Shown one piece after another: positions 1 through 6,512 of a DNA stretch of 8,625 nucleotides. How positions within the stretch are numbered: the first letter of the stretch is position 1; each line of letters begins with the position of its first letter. The DNA lies in the NCBI GenBank assembly GCA_030614645.1, contig JAUWTR010000042.1, positions 1 through 8,625 on the forward strand. The letters are read 5' to 3'. The stretch is from Candidatus Aminicenantota bacterium. GTDB lineage: Bacteria > Acidobacteriota > Aminicenantia > Aminicenantales > Aminicenantaceae. The notes under the pieces are model-generated. The model saw only the letters and a program-made list of their open reading frames with translations, had not been told where the DNA came from and ran no database searches. Made by a program: the position numbers and the translations under genes.

Positions 1-427
1 AAAGCTCAAGGGCAGAATCAAGGTATTCCTCCAGGAAAAATAAAGAAAAAACAGTGTAATCCGGGAATGTCTTAACAGAAAATTCGCCTCCGATGAGATC
101 AATGATTTTTTCTATTTCTGAGAAAGATAGATTTAAAGAGCCACGGTTCAGCATTTTTGATGTAAAAGTCGCAAGACCGGGTAAAGAATCAGGAGAAGTG
201 CTTTCTCCTGAAAAAATGATTAATTGGAGACTGATAACAGGTATTTTGGTAAGACGCATTAAAGATATTTTAAGGCCATTGGAAAGGGTCTGGGATTCGA
301 TCTCAGGAAGCTTAAGGGAAGGAAGCGGATAAGGGTTGGGAGGATACTTTCTGAATCTTTCCTGCGAAAGCAGAATTGGATTTAAAAAAAGTATGATCAG
401 TAGGGGGGTAAAATGTCTGATTTTCAT
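1..427 (-). CDS. Exported M16-family pseudopeptidase, N-terminal part (partial)
   Basis: The gene starts at the ATG at 427-425 and stays open for 142 codons to the window edge, so the C-terminus is missing. The start overlaps the stop of the upstream M16 gene by 4 nt (ATGA), and there is no clear Shine-Dalgarno sequence, so translational coupling is likely. Residues 1-21 form a signal peptide (MKIRH, then a hydrophobic run to LLSQ), so the protein is probably periplasmic. A proline-rich linker follows (about 29-41), then the typical M16 opening: TLSNGLKISLM at about 47-57, and a strand ending near SGES. At the HxxEH position, within GLATFTSKMLNRGS, the residues are T87-F-T-S-K91, so both zinc histidines and the catalytic glutamate are absent. 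IIDLIGGEFS (108-117) matches the usual 'iGg..na' segment that follows. Family membership is inferred from this pattern. The protein is probably the non-catalytic subunit of an M16 pair. Confidence 0.8.
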   Translation of the reverse strand, partial: MKIRHFTPLLIILFLNPILLSQERFRKYPPNPYPLPSLKLPEIESQTLSNGLKISLMRLTKIPVISLQLIIFSGESTSPDSLPGLATFTSKMLNRGSLNLSFSEIEKIIDLIGGEFSVKTFPDYTVFSLFFLEEYLDSALEL

Positions 428-1758
428 TTGGTTTCAATATTTACTAAAATACTTTTCTCGTTAAAATATCTATTTGCTATTCCTATAATGCTGGTGGGGG
501 TTACTTCAAGATACTTATTAAGTTCGTCCTGAAATGTTTGCACGTTTTTGTTATGCAGAAATGTTTCAATTAAAAAAAATGCCTTCCCAAGGGAGGTTGA
601 ATAACGCTTTATATAAGCAGTTTTGAGCAAATTCTTAGCTTTTGTTAGCTCATTTTCGGAGACAACATTAGATTTTAATTTATTCAGCTCAGATAATATT
701 GCCTTCTTACTTCTATTCCTTGTATAGTTGTTGGTGCTTGTTACAAAAAAACTAAATATAGCCCGGTTTTTAATTTTTCTTATTCCACCTTCGATTTTCT
801 GAACGGTCCTATCTTTTTTGGCCAGTCTTTGATAAAGGCGCGAACTTTCTCCTTTTAAAAGAAGATACTCAATTACAGACATAGTGTAATAATCCTTGCT
901 GTAGGGGGGGGAAATTCTATAACCAAGAAAGAATCCGGGAGTAGATAACAGGGGGTTGGTAATTGATTCTGTTTTGCTGGTTAATTCAAGCATTTGGGAA
1001 GATTGGTTAATTGCGGGGATAGGCTTTCCTGCAGGGATGGATTGGAAGTATTTTCTTATAAGATAAATAGTTTTTTGCTTATCAATATTTCCGGTTATGC
1101 AGATCACAGCATTGTTAGGACAATAATAAGTAGAGTGAAAATTAAAAACGTCTTTTAATGTAATATTTCTGATATCGGATTCTTCTCCGATAATCGGGTG
1201 ATAGTATATATAATCAGAAAAAAGGAGTTTATCAAAGAGAAGAGAACTATTCTGGAAAAGGTTGCGCGATTTTTTTTGCTTAATCTCTTCGAGTATTGCT
1301 TTTTTAGCCTGTTCGACCTTTGTATATGAAATAGAAAGGGATTTCATTCTGTCCGCTTCCAGCCAAAGAACTGTAGCCATTTGATTGGAAGAAACTGTCT
1401 GGAAAAATATAGTTTTCTCTCTGTCTGTCCGGGCACTGAGTGTTCCGCCGATTCGTTGTATAAAACTGATATGTTGCATTCGACCCACATTTCTTGAACC
1501 TTGGAACATGAGATTCTCGAGAAGGTATGAAAGGCCGGTTTTGCTTGGTTGCTCATTAATAGAGCCAACTTTATAAGCGACCATCACCGATATTACAGGC
1601 AACGAATGGTCTTCGGATAAAATAACATTTAGACCGTTTTCTAATTGAAAATATGTTACAGGGAAGGGGGAGTTTTTTATTTCCTGACCAGCAAATAAGA
1701 ATCCATATAAAGCCAAGTGTAAAAATGTTACAATGACTAAGTACTTTTTATATTTCAT
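424..1758 (-). CDS. Exported M16-family (pitrilysin/processing-peptidase-like) protein lacking zinc histidines
   Basis: The protein has 444 residues, the usual size of a one-repeat bacterial M16B subunit. The chosen start (MKYKKYL) gives a normal signal peptide: a KYKK n-region, hydrophobic 7-22, and cleavage near FAG-QE. An in-frame ATG at 1776 would add MLFFTP in front of the charged region, and it abuts a -10-like box, so I prefer 1758; neither start has a clear ribosome site. M16 landmarks are present: LENGLNVILSED (39-50), HYYHP-type segment YIYYHPIIGEE (184-193), and YYCPNNAVICITGNID (211-226). The zinc motif HxxEH is replaced by Y78-L-L-E81-N82: the catalytic Glu remains but both histidines are gone. 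A possible third-ligand Glu survives in ILEEIKQ (155-161). It is therefore probably catalytically dead or has a changed metal site. It overlaps the next M16 gene by 4 nt, which suggests a heterodimer in the periplasm. Confidence 0.87.
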   Translation of the reverse strand: MKYKKYLVIVTFLHLALYGFLFAGQEIKNSPFPVTYFQLENGLNVILSEDHSLPVISVMVAYKVGSINEQPSKTGLSYLLENLMFQGSRNVGRMQHISFIQRIGGTLSARTDREKTIFFQTVSSNQMATVLWLEADRMKSLSISYTKVEQAKKAILEEIKQKKSRNLFQNSSLLFDKLLFSDYIYYHPIIGEESDIRNITLKDVFNFHSTYYCPNNAVICITGNIDKQKTIYLIRKYFQSIPAGKPIPAINQSSQMLELTSKTESITNPLLSTPGFFLGYRISPPYSKDYYTMSVIEYLLLKGESSRLYQRLAKKDRTVQKIEGGIRKIKNRAIFSFFVTSTNNYTRNRSKKAILSELNKLKSNVVSENELTKAKNLLKTAYIKRYSTSLGKAFFLIETFLHNKNVQTFQDELNKYLEVTPTSIIGIANRYFNEKSILVNIETK

Positions 1759-1776
1759 AGGGGTAAAAAACAACAT

Positions 1777-1805
1777 ATTATAACAGAAAAAAGTTTAAAT
1801 TTAAA
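1777..1805 (-). promoter_or_regulatory. Candidate extended -10 promoter for the M16 pair
   Basis: On the minus strand, TATAAT (1782-1777) is preceded by TGT, giving an extended -10 (TGnTATAAT). A TTTAAA -35-like box lies at 1805-1800 with a 17-nt spacer. The box directly abuts the ATG at 1776, so transcription would start near 1770, inside the longer reading frame. This supports translation from 1758. The region is AT-rich, so chance matches are possible. Confidence 0.4.
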
Positions 1806-1827
1806 ATGGGCCTATGATTTCAATGCT

Positions 1828-3504
1828 TTAAGTTGTGCGTTTAATTACTACTATTGTTCTGTCGTCAAAAGGAGGTTCTTCCTGTGAAAAGCTTTCAAGT
1901 TCGTCAAAGATAGCACATATAAGTTTTTGGGCAGGCAGATTTGAATGTTTTTTTAAGGCTTTAATAAGCCCTGATTCCTGAAATTCTTGGTTTTTATTGT
2001 TTCTGCTTTCTGTGAAGCCATCAGTGTATAGCAGGAGGATATCTCCTGGATCTAATTTTGTTTTTTTGAGGGAATAACTTAAATCAGGAAACATCCCCAA
2101 ACAGAGGCCGGAAATTTCCAGGCGGTGGACCGTACCCCTGCTGTCTAGAATAATAGGCGGATTATGACCGGCATTGATATAATTTATTTCACCTGTTTTA
2201 TGGTTGAGGTCGCAAAAACAAAAAGTTATGAAGCTGTTAATGGCTGAGCTTTTGTGTACAAAATTGTTTAGTTTAGCCGCCATTTCGTTTAATAGATGTT
2301 CATTGTGGATTTCTGAGTGAAGGGAGGCGCGTAAGGAAGCCATCAGCAGTGAAGAACTCACCCCTTTGCCTGAAACATCAGCAATAGCAATTCCCATCTG
2401 ACTTGGGTTTATCGGAGTAAAGTCATAATAATCACCTCCGACCTGGGAGCAGGGAACATTAGCTCCAGCTATGTCGAAGTTATTTATCTTTGGAAATTTT
2501 TGAGGTAGCAGGTCTTTCTGGATCTGCGCAGCTAATTGCAATTCTTTTTCCATTTTTTCTCTTTCAAGGTCTTTTTCATAAAGTTCTGCATTCTCAATTT
2601 TAACTGCAGCTAAATTGGATAGAAGAGTTAACAATCTCAAATCAGATTTAGAGAAAGGTGACTGGAGGGATATGCGGTCGCAATAAATTATACCCATGAT
2701 CTTTTTGTTGTTCCATAAAGGAACACACATGGCTGAATGAATGTTTAAATTCAGAATACTCTGCTGGGATTTAAACCGGGTATCGCTTTGAGTGTCGGAG
2801 ATTAAAATCGCTGAATTTTTTTCAATTGCAGTGTTGACAATACTTTGACTGACCTGAATTTTTTTATTGATCAGTTCTTTGCTATTTATCCTGACGACTT
2901 TAGCAATAAGTTGAGGAGGATGTCCCTCATGCCGAAGAAGAATTCCTCTGTCCATCTTTAAATTTTCTCCGATGATATCCATAATATATTCGAGAAGTTC
3001 ATCAAGAGGTTTATGAAGGATCAAAGCTTTACTTACTTCGTTGATAATTGAGAAATCCAGGTGTTGAGATTTCAGCATTTCCATATCAATAGATTTTCCG
3101 TCAGCTTGAATTGTTGTGCTCATGCTTGGGTTTTTTAAAATATCTTTGAGGTTTAATATGGTGTTGATATTAGCTGATGAGGAGGGGGAATCGGTTACTT
3201 CTACATTGGAATCAATTTTCAAACCGAATACGATCCTGGTTGATCCAAGCAAAATTTCATCACCTTTTTTGAGGATGCTTTTTTTGGAAATCCTTTTTCC
3301 GTTGAGAAAAACTCCATTCTTGCTGTTGTTGTCCTGAATCAAAAAATCAGTGCCCTCAGGTAATATTAAAGCATGCTTTTTGGAGCAAAATTGGTCATCT
3401 AAAGGAATATCATTATCTGCAGAGCGGCCTAGAGAAGCAACTTTGTCCAGGAGTGAAAAATGATAAACATCTCCTTTTTTCGGATAGATATATATTTTTG
3501 GCAT
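1828..3504 (-). CDS. FHA-GAF-SpoIIE (PP2C-type) serine phosphatase, RsbU-like
   Basis: The protein is a cytoplasmic multidomain phosphatase of 558 residues. Residues 5-95 are an FHA domain with the phosphothreonine-binding pattern: GRS 26-28, SKKH 41-44 and SKNG 61-64. About 150-305 is a GAF-like sensor domain (conserved CVPLWNNKKIMGIIYCD region at 260-276). About 305-330 is a charged, probably coiled-coil linker leading to LQLAAQIQKDLLP. From 332 to 556 is the SpoIIE/RsbU PP2C-type catalytic domain with its metal-binding acidic motifs: VGGDYYDF (D358), ADVSGKG (D376), TDGFTE (D495) and FDDRT (D547/D548). All look intact. The family dephosphorylates STAS anti-sigma antagonists, and a STAS gene heads this operon. 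The inference is that the FHA domain reads Thr phosphorylation and the GAF domain a small ligand, together gating the phosphatase. The start is ATG at 3504, with a weak AAGAGA ribosome site upstream. The gap to the upstream transporter gene is 56 nt. Confidence 0.93.
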   Translation of the reverse strand: MPKIYIYPKKGDVYHFSLLDKVASLGRSADNDIPLDDQFCSKKHALILPEGTDFLIQDNNSKNGVFLNGKRISKKSILKKGDEILLGSTRIVFGLKIDSNVEVTDSPSSSANINTILNLKDILKNPSMSTTIQADGKSIDMEMLKSQHLDFSIINEVSKALILHKPLDELLEYIMDIIGENLKMDRGILLRHEGHPPQLIAKVVRINSKELINKKIQVSQSIVNTAIEKNSAILISDTQSDTRFKSQQSILNLNIHSAMCVPLWNNKKIMGIIYCDRISLQSPFSKSDLRLLTLLSNLAAVKIENAELYEKDLEREKMEKELQLAAQIQKDLLPQKFPKINNFDIAGANVPCSQVGGDYYDFTPINPSQMGIAIADVSGKGVSSSLLMASLRASLHSEIHNEHLLNEMAAKLNNFVHKSSAINSFITFCFCDLNHKTGEINYINAGHNPPIILDSRGTVHRLEISGLCLGMFPDLSYSLKKTKLDPGDILLLYTDGFTESRNNKNQEFQESGLIKALKKHSNLPAQKLICAIFDELESFSQEEPPFDDRTIVVIKRTT

Positions 3505-3518
3505 CTTATTCTCTTATG

Positions 3519-3548
3519 ATTATAATCTGGAAAAGGTAATAAATTCAA
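3519..3548 (-). promoter_or_regulatory. Candidate internal promoter before the SpoIIE phosphatase gene
   Basis: In the 56-nt gap after the transporter gene the minus strand reads TTGAAT (3548-3543), an 18-nt spacer, then TATAAT (3524-3519), which lies 14 nt before the start codon at 3504. The -10 is a perfect consensus and the -35 matches 4 of 6. If real, it would let the phosphatase and the M16 pair be expressed apart from the STAS and transporter genes. In this AT-rich setting it is only a candidate. Confidence 0.35.
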
Positions 3549-3560
3549 GGTAATGATTTA

Positions 3561-6032
3561 TCATTTAGGGAGGGTTTTTAACAATTGATGAAATTTCTTA
3601 ATTTTATATGGTTGAGAATGCTCTTCAATAAGCGGTAAGACAAAATCTCTTATATCTTTTTTTAGGATATTATCAAGCAGTTCAATGGCATAAGCAATAG
3701 AGTGTTTGGTGCCGGTTTTAATGTTTTGATAGGCTTTTACAATATCTACATGGGGATAATGAAGCCCAAGAAGTTTAAATATATTTATGAAAGATATAGA
3801 AAGCTCCTTACGCATTTTTTCTCTTAGTTCTTTATTTTTTTTTGCAGGGCTTAACTCTTGAAGCTCGATGAATATACGGCAATATTTTTTTATCAACAAA
3901 AAAGTTTTTCTTTTGACAACTCTAGTACGGAAATGGATATTTGGTTTTTCACTCCGGATTTTATCTAAGGAATTAATGACTTCAGTGACAAGGTCACTTC
4001 TCCTTTTATCGAGTTCATTTAGCAAAATATCAACGGTTTCTTTGGAATGAATATTGGCTAATACTTCAACCACTGCTTTTCGCTTTTTTAAATCTTTTTT
4101 GGAATCTCCCATGAACTTGCCCATCGTAGCGATAGCAGTTGGGCCGAATTTATTAAGGGCAGATATGGCATCTCCTCTGGTCAATGGATTACCCAGTCGG
4201 TGTATTAAAGCAGGAATAAATTTTTCCTGTTTGAGTTTTGCAGCGCTTTCAATCGCATACCTGGCAACTTCAGGGGAATCATCGTTGATGAGGGTTTCAA
4301 GTTTGTCTGCCATGGGAGAATCCGGATCCATCAGTCCAATAGCTTTAGCAAGTTCCATTTTTTCAATCTCTGCTTCCTTGCTTTTTTCCAGTACTTTATC
4401 AGCATGAATTTTCATTACCTTTTGGTAGGCGTCCAGAGACATGATCTCATTAATATCCGTTTTTAGAACTTCTTTATCAAAATCTTCTTCGAATTCTGAG
4501 ATAACTGAAGTGCCTTCTGCTCCGAACATATCTCCTATGGAAAAAGCTTTTAAGGTATCTGATTTTTGTGAGATGACCTGTTTTACTTCTGGGGAAAGAT
4601 TTTCATGCTGCAGCAGGTCAAAAACATGTAAGGCGTAAAGAACAGAGCTCTGATTTTTGCTTTCCAGGGTATCGAAAACCAGTTTTGTGTAATCAATATC
4701 AAGCTTATCTGATACAGCTTTGTCTCCACTAACCCATTTTATTTTGATATTTTCTTTTAAAATGGAGACGTATTCCAAGCTTATTTTAAGATTAAGCATG
4801 ACCCAGATACCGAGAAAAACGATAGAAAGAATACTGATGTAAGAAATGCCCAAGTCAAAGTAAGTTAGGATAAGAAGAAGGATCGCGCATATACCTTTAG
4901 CAAAACGGTTTAGGAACATATCAATAAATACTTTGGCTTTAAATTTAAGTTCAGGTGGAACCGGGATATATAGGATCTCTCTTATTGATTGATTAAGAGA
5001 TAAGGAAAGGCTTTTTTCGCTGCCTTTGAGGAATATCGCCATTCCGAGTAAGGGGGCAGCGGCAATACCAATTGAACCTATGAATAGGATCAAAGGCGAT
5101 AGGAATAAAGTTATTTTGATACCGAAGCGCTTGATAAGATTACTTGTCATCAAGAGCTGAAGAAAAAAAGCAAAAAGCATTAGCAGCGAGTAAAAAAGTC
5201 CGTAAAAGGCTGTCATGTTATCTTTTGCCTTAATAGTGTCATTGACTAGTGCGTTAAATTGAAAATCGATTGAGGTCGAGACGATCATGGAAACTGTGAC
5301 TACTAAGGCAATTAGGACCAGGTATTGACTTTTTCTAACAGAGTGGTAACTGTCAATAAACCCAACCTTATGTGTGTTTGGAAATTCTTTTTTTGGTTTC
5401 TCAGGTTTATCATATTGGGGAAGTTTTTCGGCATAAGAAAAAATAGCTCTAATTACAAAGATGCAAGCAATAAACATCCCAAAGGCAAAAAGCAGAAGGT
5501 GGGTTGAAATGACTTCAGCTAGCAATTTTACCAACAGGCCTCCAAAAACACCTCCTAATAGTCCACCGCTGCCAAAAAAGCCGATCAACCTTCTGGCTTC
5601 CCGAGGATTGAATATTTCATTTACAGTAATCCAAAAATGAGTCATGAGAACGACTACAAGAATGTTTGCCCAGGGCCAATATACAAGGCGCAGCCAATCC
5701 CCAGTGCTGGGGAAAAAAAGCCAGAATAACATACCCGTTAATATAAAAAAGATCATACTTGATATTATTAAAAGCTGTTTTGATATCCTGACCTGAAATT
5801 TTGAATGCAGAACAACCACAAACCCGGTGAGTATGGCGGTTAATAAATATGCAGGCGGGAGAGCTTTTTCTCCGTAGGCATCCAGCAATTCTGAATTACG
5901 CAAAGCCTTTATGATTGTATATGGTGCTGTGATCAAAAAGAAGTATGAAAAGAGCAGTAAGGTAATAGTTTCTTCGCCCTTTCTAATATTTACAACTCGG
6001 GTTAGAAGAGAGTAAAGCTTGTTTTCAGGCAT
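3561..6032 (-). CDS. NTT/ADP-ATP-carrier-like MFS membrane protein with HEAT-like C-terminal region
   Basis: The protein has 823 residues. The first 425 or so form about 11-12 hydrophobic segments, beginning LLLFSYFFLITAPYTIIKALRNS (25-47). Typical features of nucleotide-transporter (NTT/TlcA)-like proteins are NEIFNPREARRLIGFFGSGGLLGG (138-161) and the cytoplasmic loop with SLNQSIREILYIPVP, then KFKAKVFIDMFLNRFAKG (345-380). This RE-LY-P/KAK-ID pattern is the main basis for the call. The C-terminal half (about 440-823) is soluble and alpha-helical. It contains HEAT-like repeats around 570-695 (DSPEVARYAIESAAKL, NPLTRGDAISALNKFG, KAVVEVLANIHSKETV). Characterised NTTs exchange ATP for ADP in parasites and plastids, but HEAT-fused versions in free-living bacteria have no proven substrate, so nucleotide exchange should not be assumed. 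I see no cyclic-nucleotide-binding domain. It follows the STAS gene by 17 nt, so they are probably co-transcribed; the ribosome site is weak. Confidence 0.85.
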   Translation of the reverse strand: MPENKLYSLLTRVVNIRKGEETITLLLFSYFFLITAPYTIIKALRNSELLDAYGEKALPPAYLLTAILTGFVVVLHSKFQVRISKQLLIISSMIFFILTGMLFWLFFPSTGDWLRLVYWPWANILVVVLMTHFWITVNEIFNPREARRLIGFFGSGGLLGGVFGGLLVKLLAEVISTHLLLFAFGMFIACIFVIRAIFSYAEKLPQYDKPEKPKKEFPNTHKVGFIDSYHSVRKSQYLVLIALVVTVSMIVSTSIDFQFNALVNDTIKAKDNMTAFYGLFYSLLMLFAFFLQLLMTSNLIKRFGIKITLFLSPLILFIGSIGIAAAPLLGMAIFLKGSEKSLSLSLNQSIREILYIPVPPELKFKAKVFIDMFLNRFAKGICAILLLILTYFDLGISYISILSIVFLGIWVMLNLKISLEYVSILKENIKIKWVSGDKAVSDKLDIDYTKLVFDTLESKNQSSVLYALHVFDLLQHENLSPEVKQVISQKSDTLKAFSIGDMFGAEGTSVISEFEEDFDKEVLKTDINEIMSLDAYQKVMKIHADKVLEKSKEAEIEKMELAKAIGLMDPDSPMADKLETLINDDSPEVARYAIESAAKLKQEKFIPALIHRLGNPLTRGDAISALNKFGPTAIATMGKFMGDSKKDLKKRKAVVEVLANIHSKETVDILLNELDKRRSDLVTEVINSLDKIRSEKPNIHFRTRVVKRKTFLLIKKYCRIFIELQELSPAKKNKELREKMRKELSISFINIFKLLGLHYPHVDIVKAYQNIKTGTKHSIAYAIELLDNILKKDIRDFVLPLIEEHSQPYKIKKFHQLLKTLPK

Positions 6033-6049
6033 ACTAGGTCTTTAGGGAA

Positions 6050-6397
6050 TTATTCTTTGGAGAAACTTTCTAATGCCGAATTTTCGTCCTTGAATATTTC
6101 AAATACTTTAGTGAGCATGGTTATCTCGAAGACAACATGCAATTTTTTTGAAATTTGTGTCAGCTTTAATTTTCCGCCAATATCTTGGGTGGAAATAAAG
6201 CTGGCGAGGATTTCACCTACACCAAAACTGTCAATAAATTCTACTTTTTTAAGGTTCAATAGAATGCGGCTATTGTCCGAATCAAGCTGCTCTTTTACTA
6301 TATGATGGAGAGAAACATTTCCCATATCAGAACGCCTGATTTCTCCTTTGATGTCGAAAATTACAATATTGTCTTTTTTTCTTAGATCGATTTCCAT
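6050..6397 (-). CDS. STAS-domain anti-sigma factor antagonist (SpoIIAA/RsbV-like)
   Basis: The protein has 115 residues and is a single STAS domain over its whole length, matching the SpoIIAA/RsbV size. VIFDIKGEIRRSD (12-24) is the first strand and helix pattern. RILLNLKKVEFIDSFGVGEI (44-63) is the signature, where the Ser after Asp in IDSFG (S57) aligns with the phosphorylated Ser58 of Bacillus SpoIIAA. GGKLKLTQISKKLHVVFEITML covers the later strand and helix. It acts in the cytoplasm: in this family the unphosphorylated form sequesters an anti-sigma kinase, and a SpoIIE-type phosphatase reactivates it. Such a phosphatase is encoded two genes downstream. No HATPase kinase is present in the window, so the partner is elsewhere or the circuit is different. 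The start ATG at 6397 has AGGG (6406-6403) 5 nt upstream. It is the first gene of the minus-strand block. Confidence 0.92.
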   Translation of the reverse strand: MEIDLRKKDNIVIFDIKGEIRRSDMGNVSLHHIVKEQLDSDNSRILLNLKKVEFIDSFGVGEILASFISTQDIGGKLKLTQISKKLHVVFEITMLTKVFEIFKDENSALESFSKE

Positions 6398-6418
6398 TTT
6401 ATCCCTATTTCTTTTATA

Positions 6419-6447
6419 GATTTATCAGAAGAAAAAACTAAAGTCAA
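6419..6447 (-). promoter_or_regulatory. Candidate promoter of the STAS-led operon
   Basis: On the minus strand TTGACT (6447-6442, 5 of 6 to the -35 consensus) is followed by a 17-nt spacer and TAAATC (6424-6419), a weak -10 helped by TGA directly before it (extended -10). Transcription would start near 6412, leaving a leader of about 15 nt that still contains the AGGG ribosome site. The -35 lies inside the left arm of the inverted repeat at 6441-6468. Confidence 0.4.
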
Positions 6448-6468
6448 TGCTTTTTGATAGCTTGACTT
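6441..6468. repeat. Inverted repeat in the divergent promoter region, possible shared operator
   Basis: The left arm AAGTCAATGC (6441-6450) and right arm GCTTGACTT (6460-6468) are reverse complements apart from one extra T in the left arm; the 9-nt centre is TTTTTGATA. The centre falls at about 6454.5, and the gap between the two divergent start codons (6398-6512) is centred at 6455. The left arm contains the -35 candidate of the minus operon and the right arm touches that of the plus operon. A bound regulator could therefore control both. A second imperfect inverted repeat (TTGATAGC 6454-6461 with GCTAATCAA 6469-6477) overlaps it. The regulator is unknown. Confidence 0.4.
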
Positions 6469-6495
6469 GCTAATCAAGAGTATTTTTTTTAGAAT
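6467..6495 (+). promoter_or_regulatory. Candidate promoter of the phosphatase/kinase-like pair
   Basis: TTGCTA (6467-6472, 4 of 6) and TAGAAT (6490-6495, 5 of 6) are separated by 17 nt and predict a start near 6502, just before the coding region. A stronger -35 match, TTGACT (6462-6467), sits 22 nt from this -10, which is too far for normal spacing. An AAAGG ribosome site lies at 6501-6505, 7 nt before the ATG at 6513. With a start at 6502 that site would be at the very 5' end, so the exact start is uncertain. Confidence 0.33.
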
Positions 6496-6512
6496 ATACT
6501 AAAGGCCAAAGG

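Noticed and set aside
93..332. Plus-strand open frame of 79 codons
   Set aside because: It lies opposite the clear M16 reading frame on the minus strand, has no ribosome site and no recognisable protein features.
3552..3565. AATGAT-TT-ATCATT inverted repeat at the end of the transporter gene
   Set aside because: The 2-nt loop and A/T-only-rich stem make a poor hairpin, there is no T-tract, and such short repeats are frequent in AT-rich DNA.
4054..4407. Plus-strand open frame of 117 codons
   Set aside because: It is antisense to the HEAT-like region of the transporter, is Ser/Ala/Leu-rich as expected from a shadow frame, and has no upstream signals.
6057..6305. Plus-strand open frame of 82 codons
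   Set aside because: It is a shadow of the STAS gene, whose signature motif on the minus strand is unmistakable.
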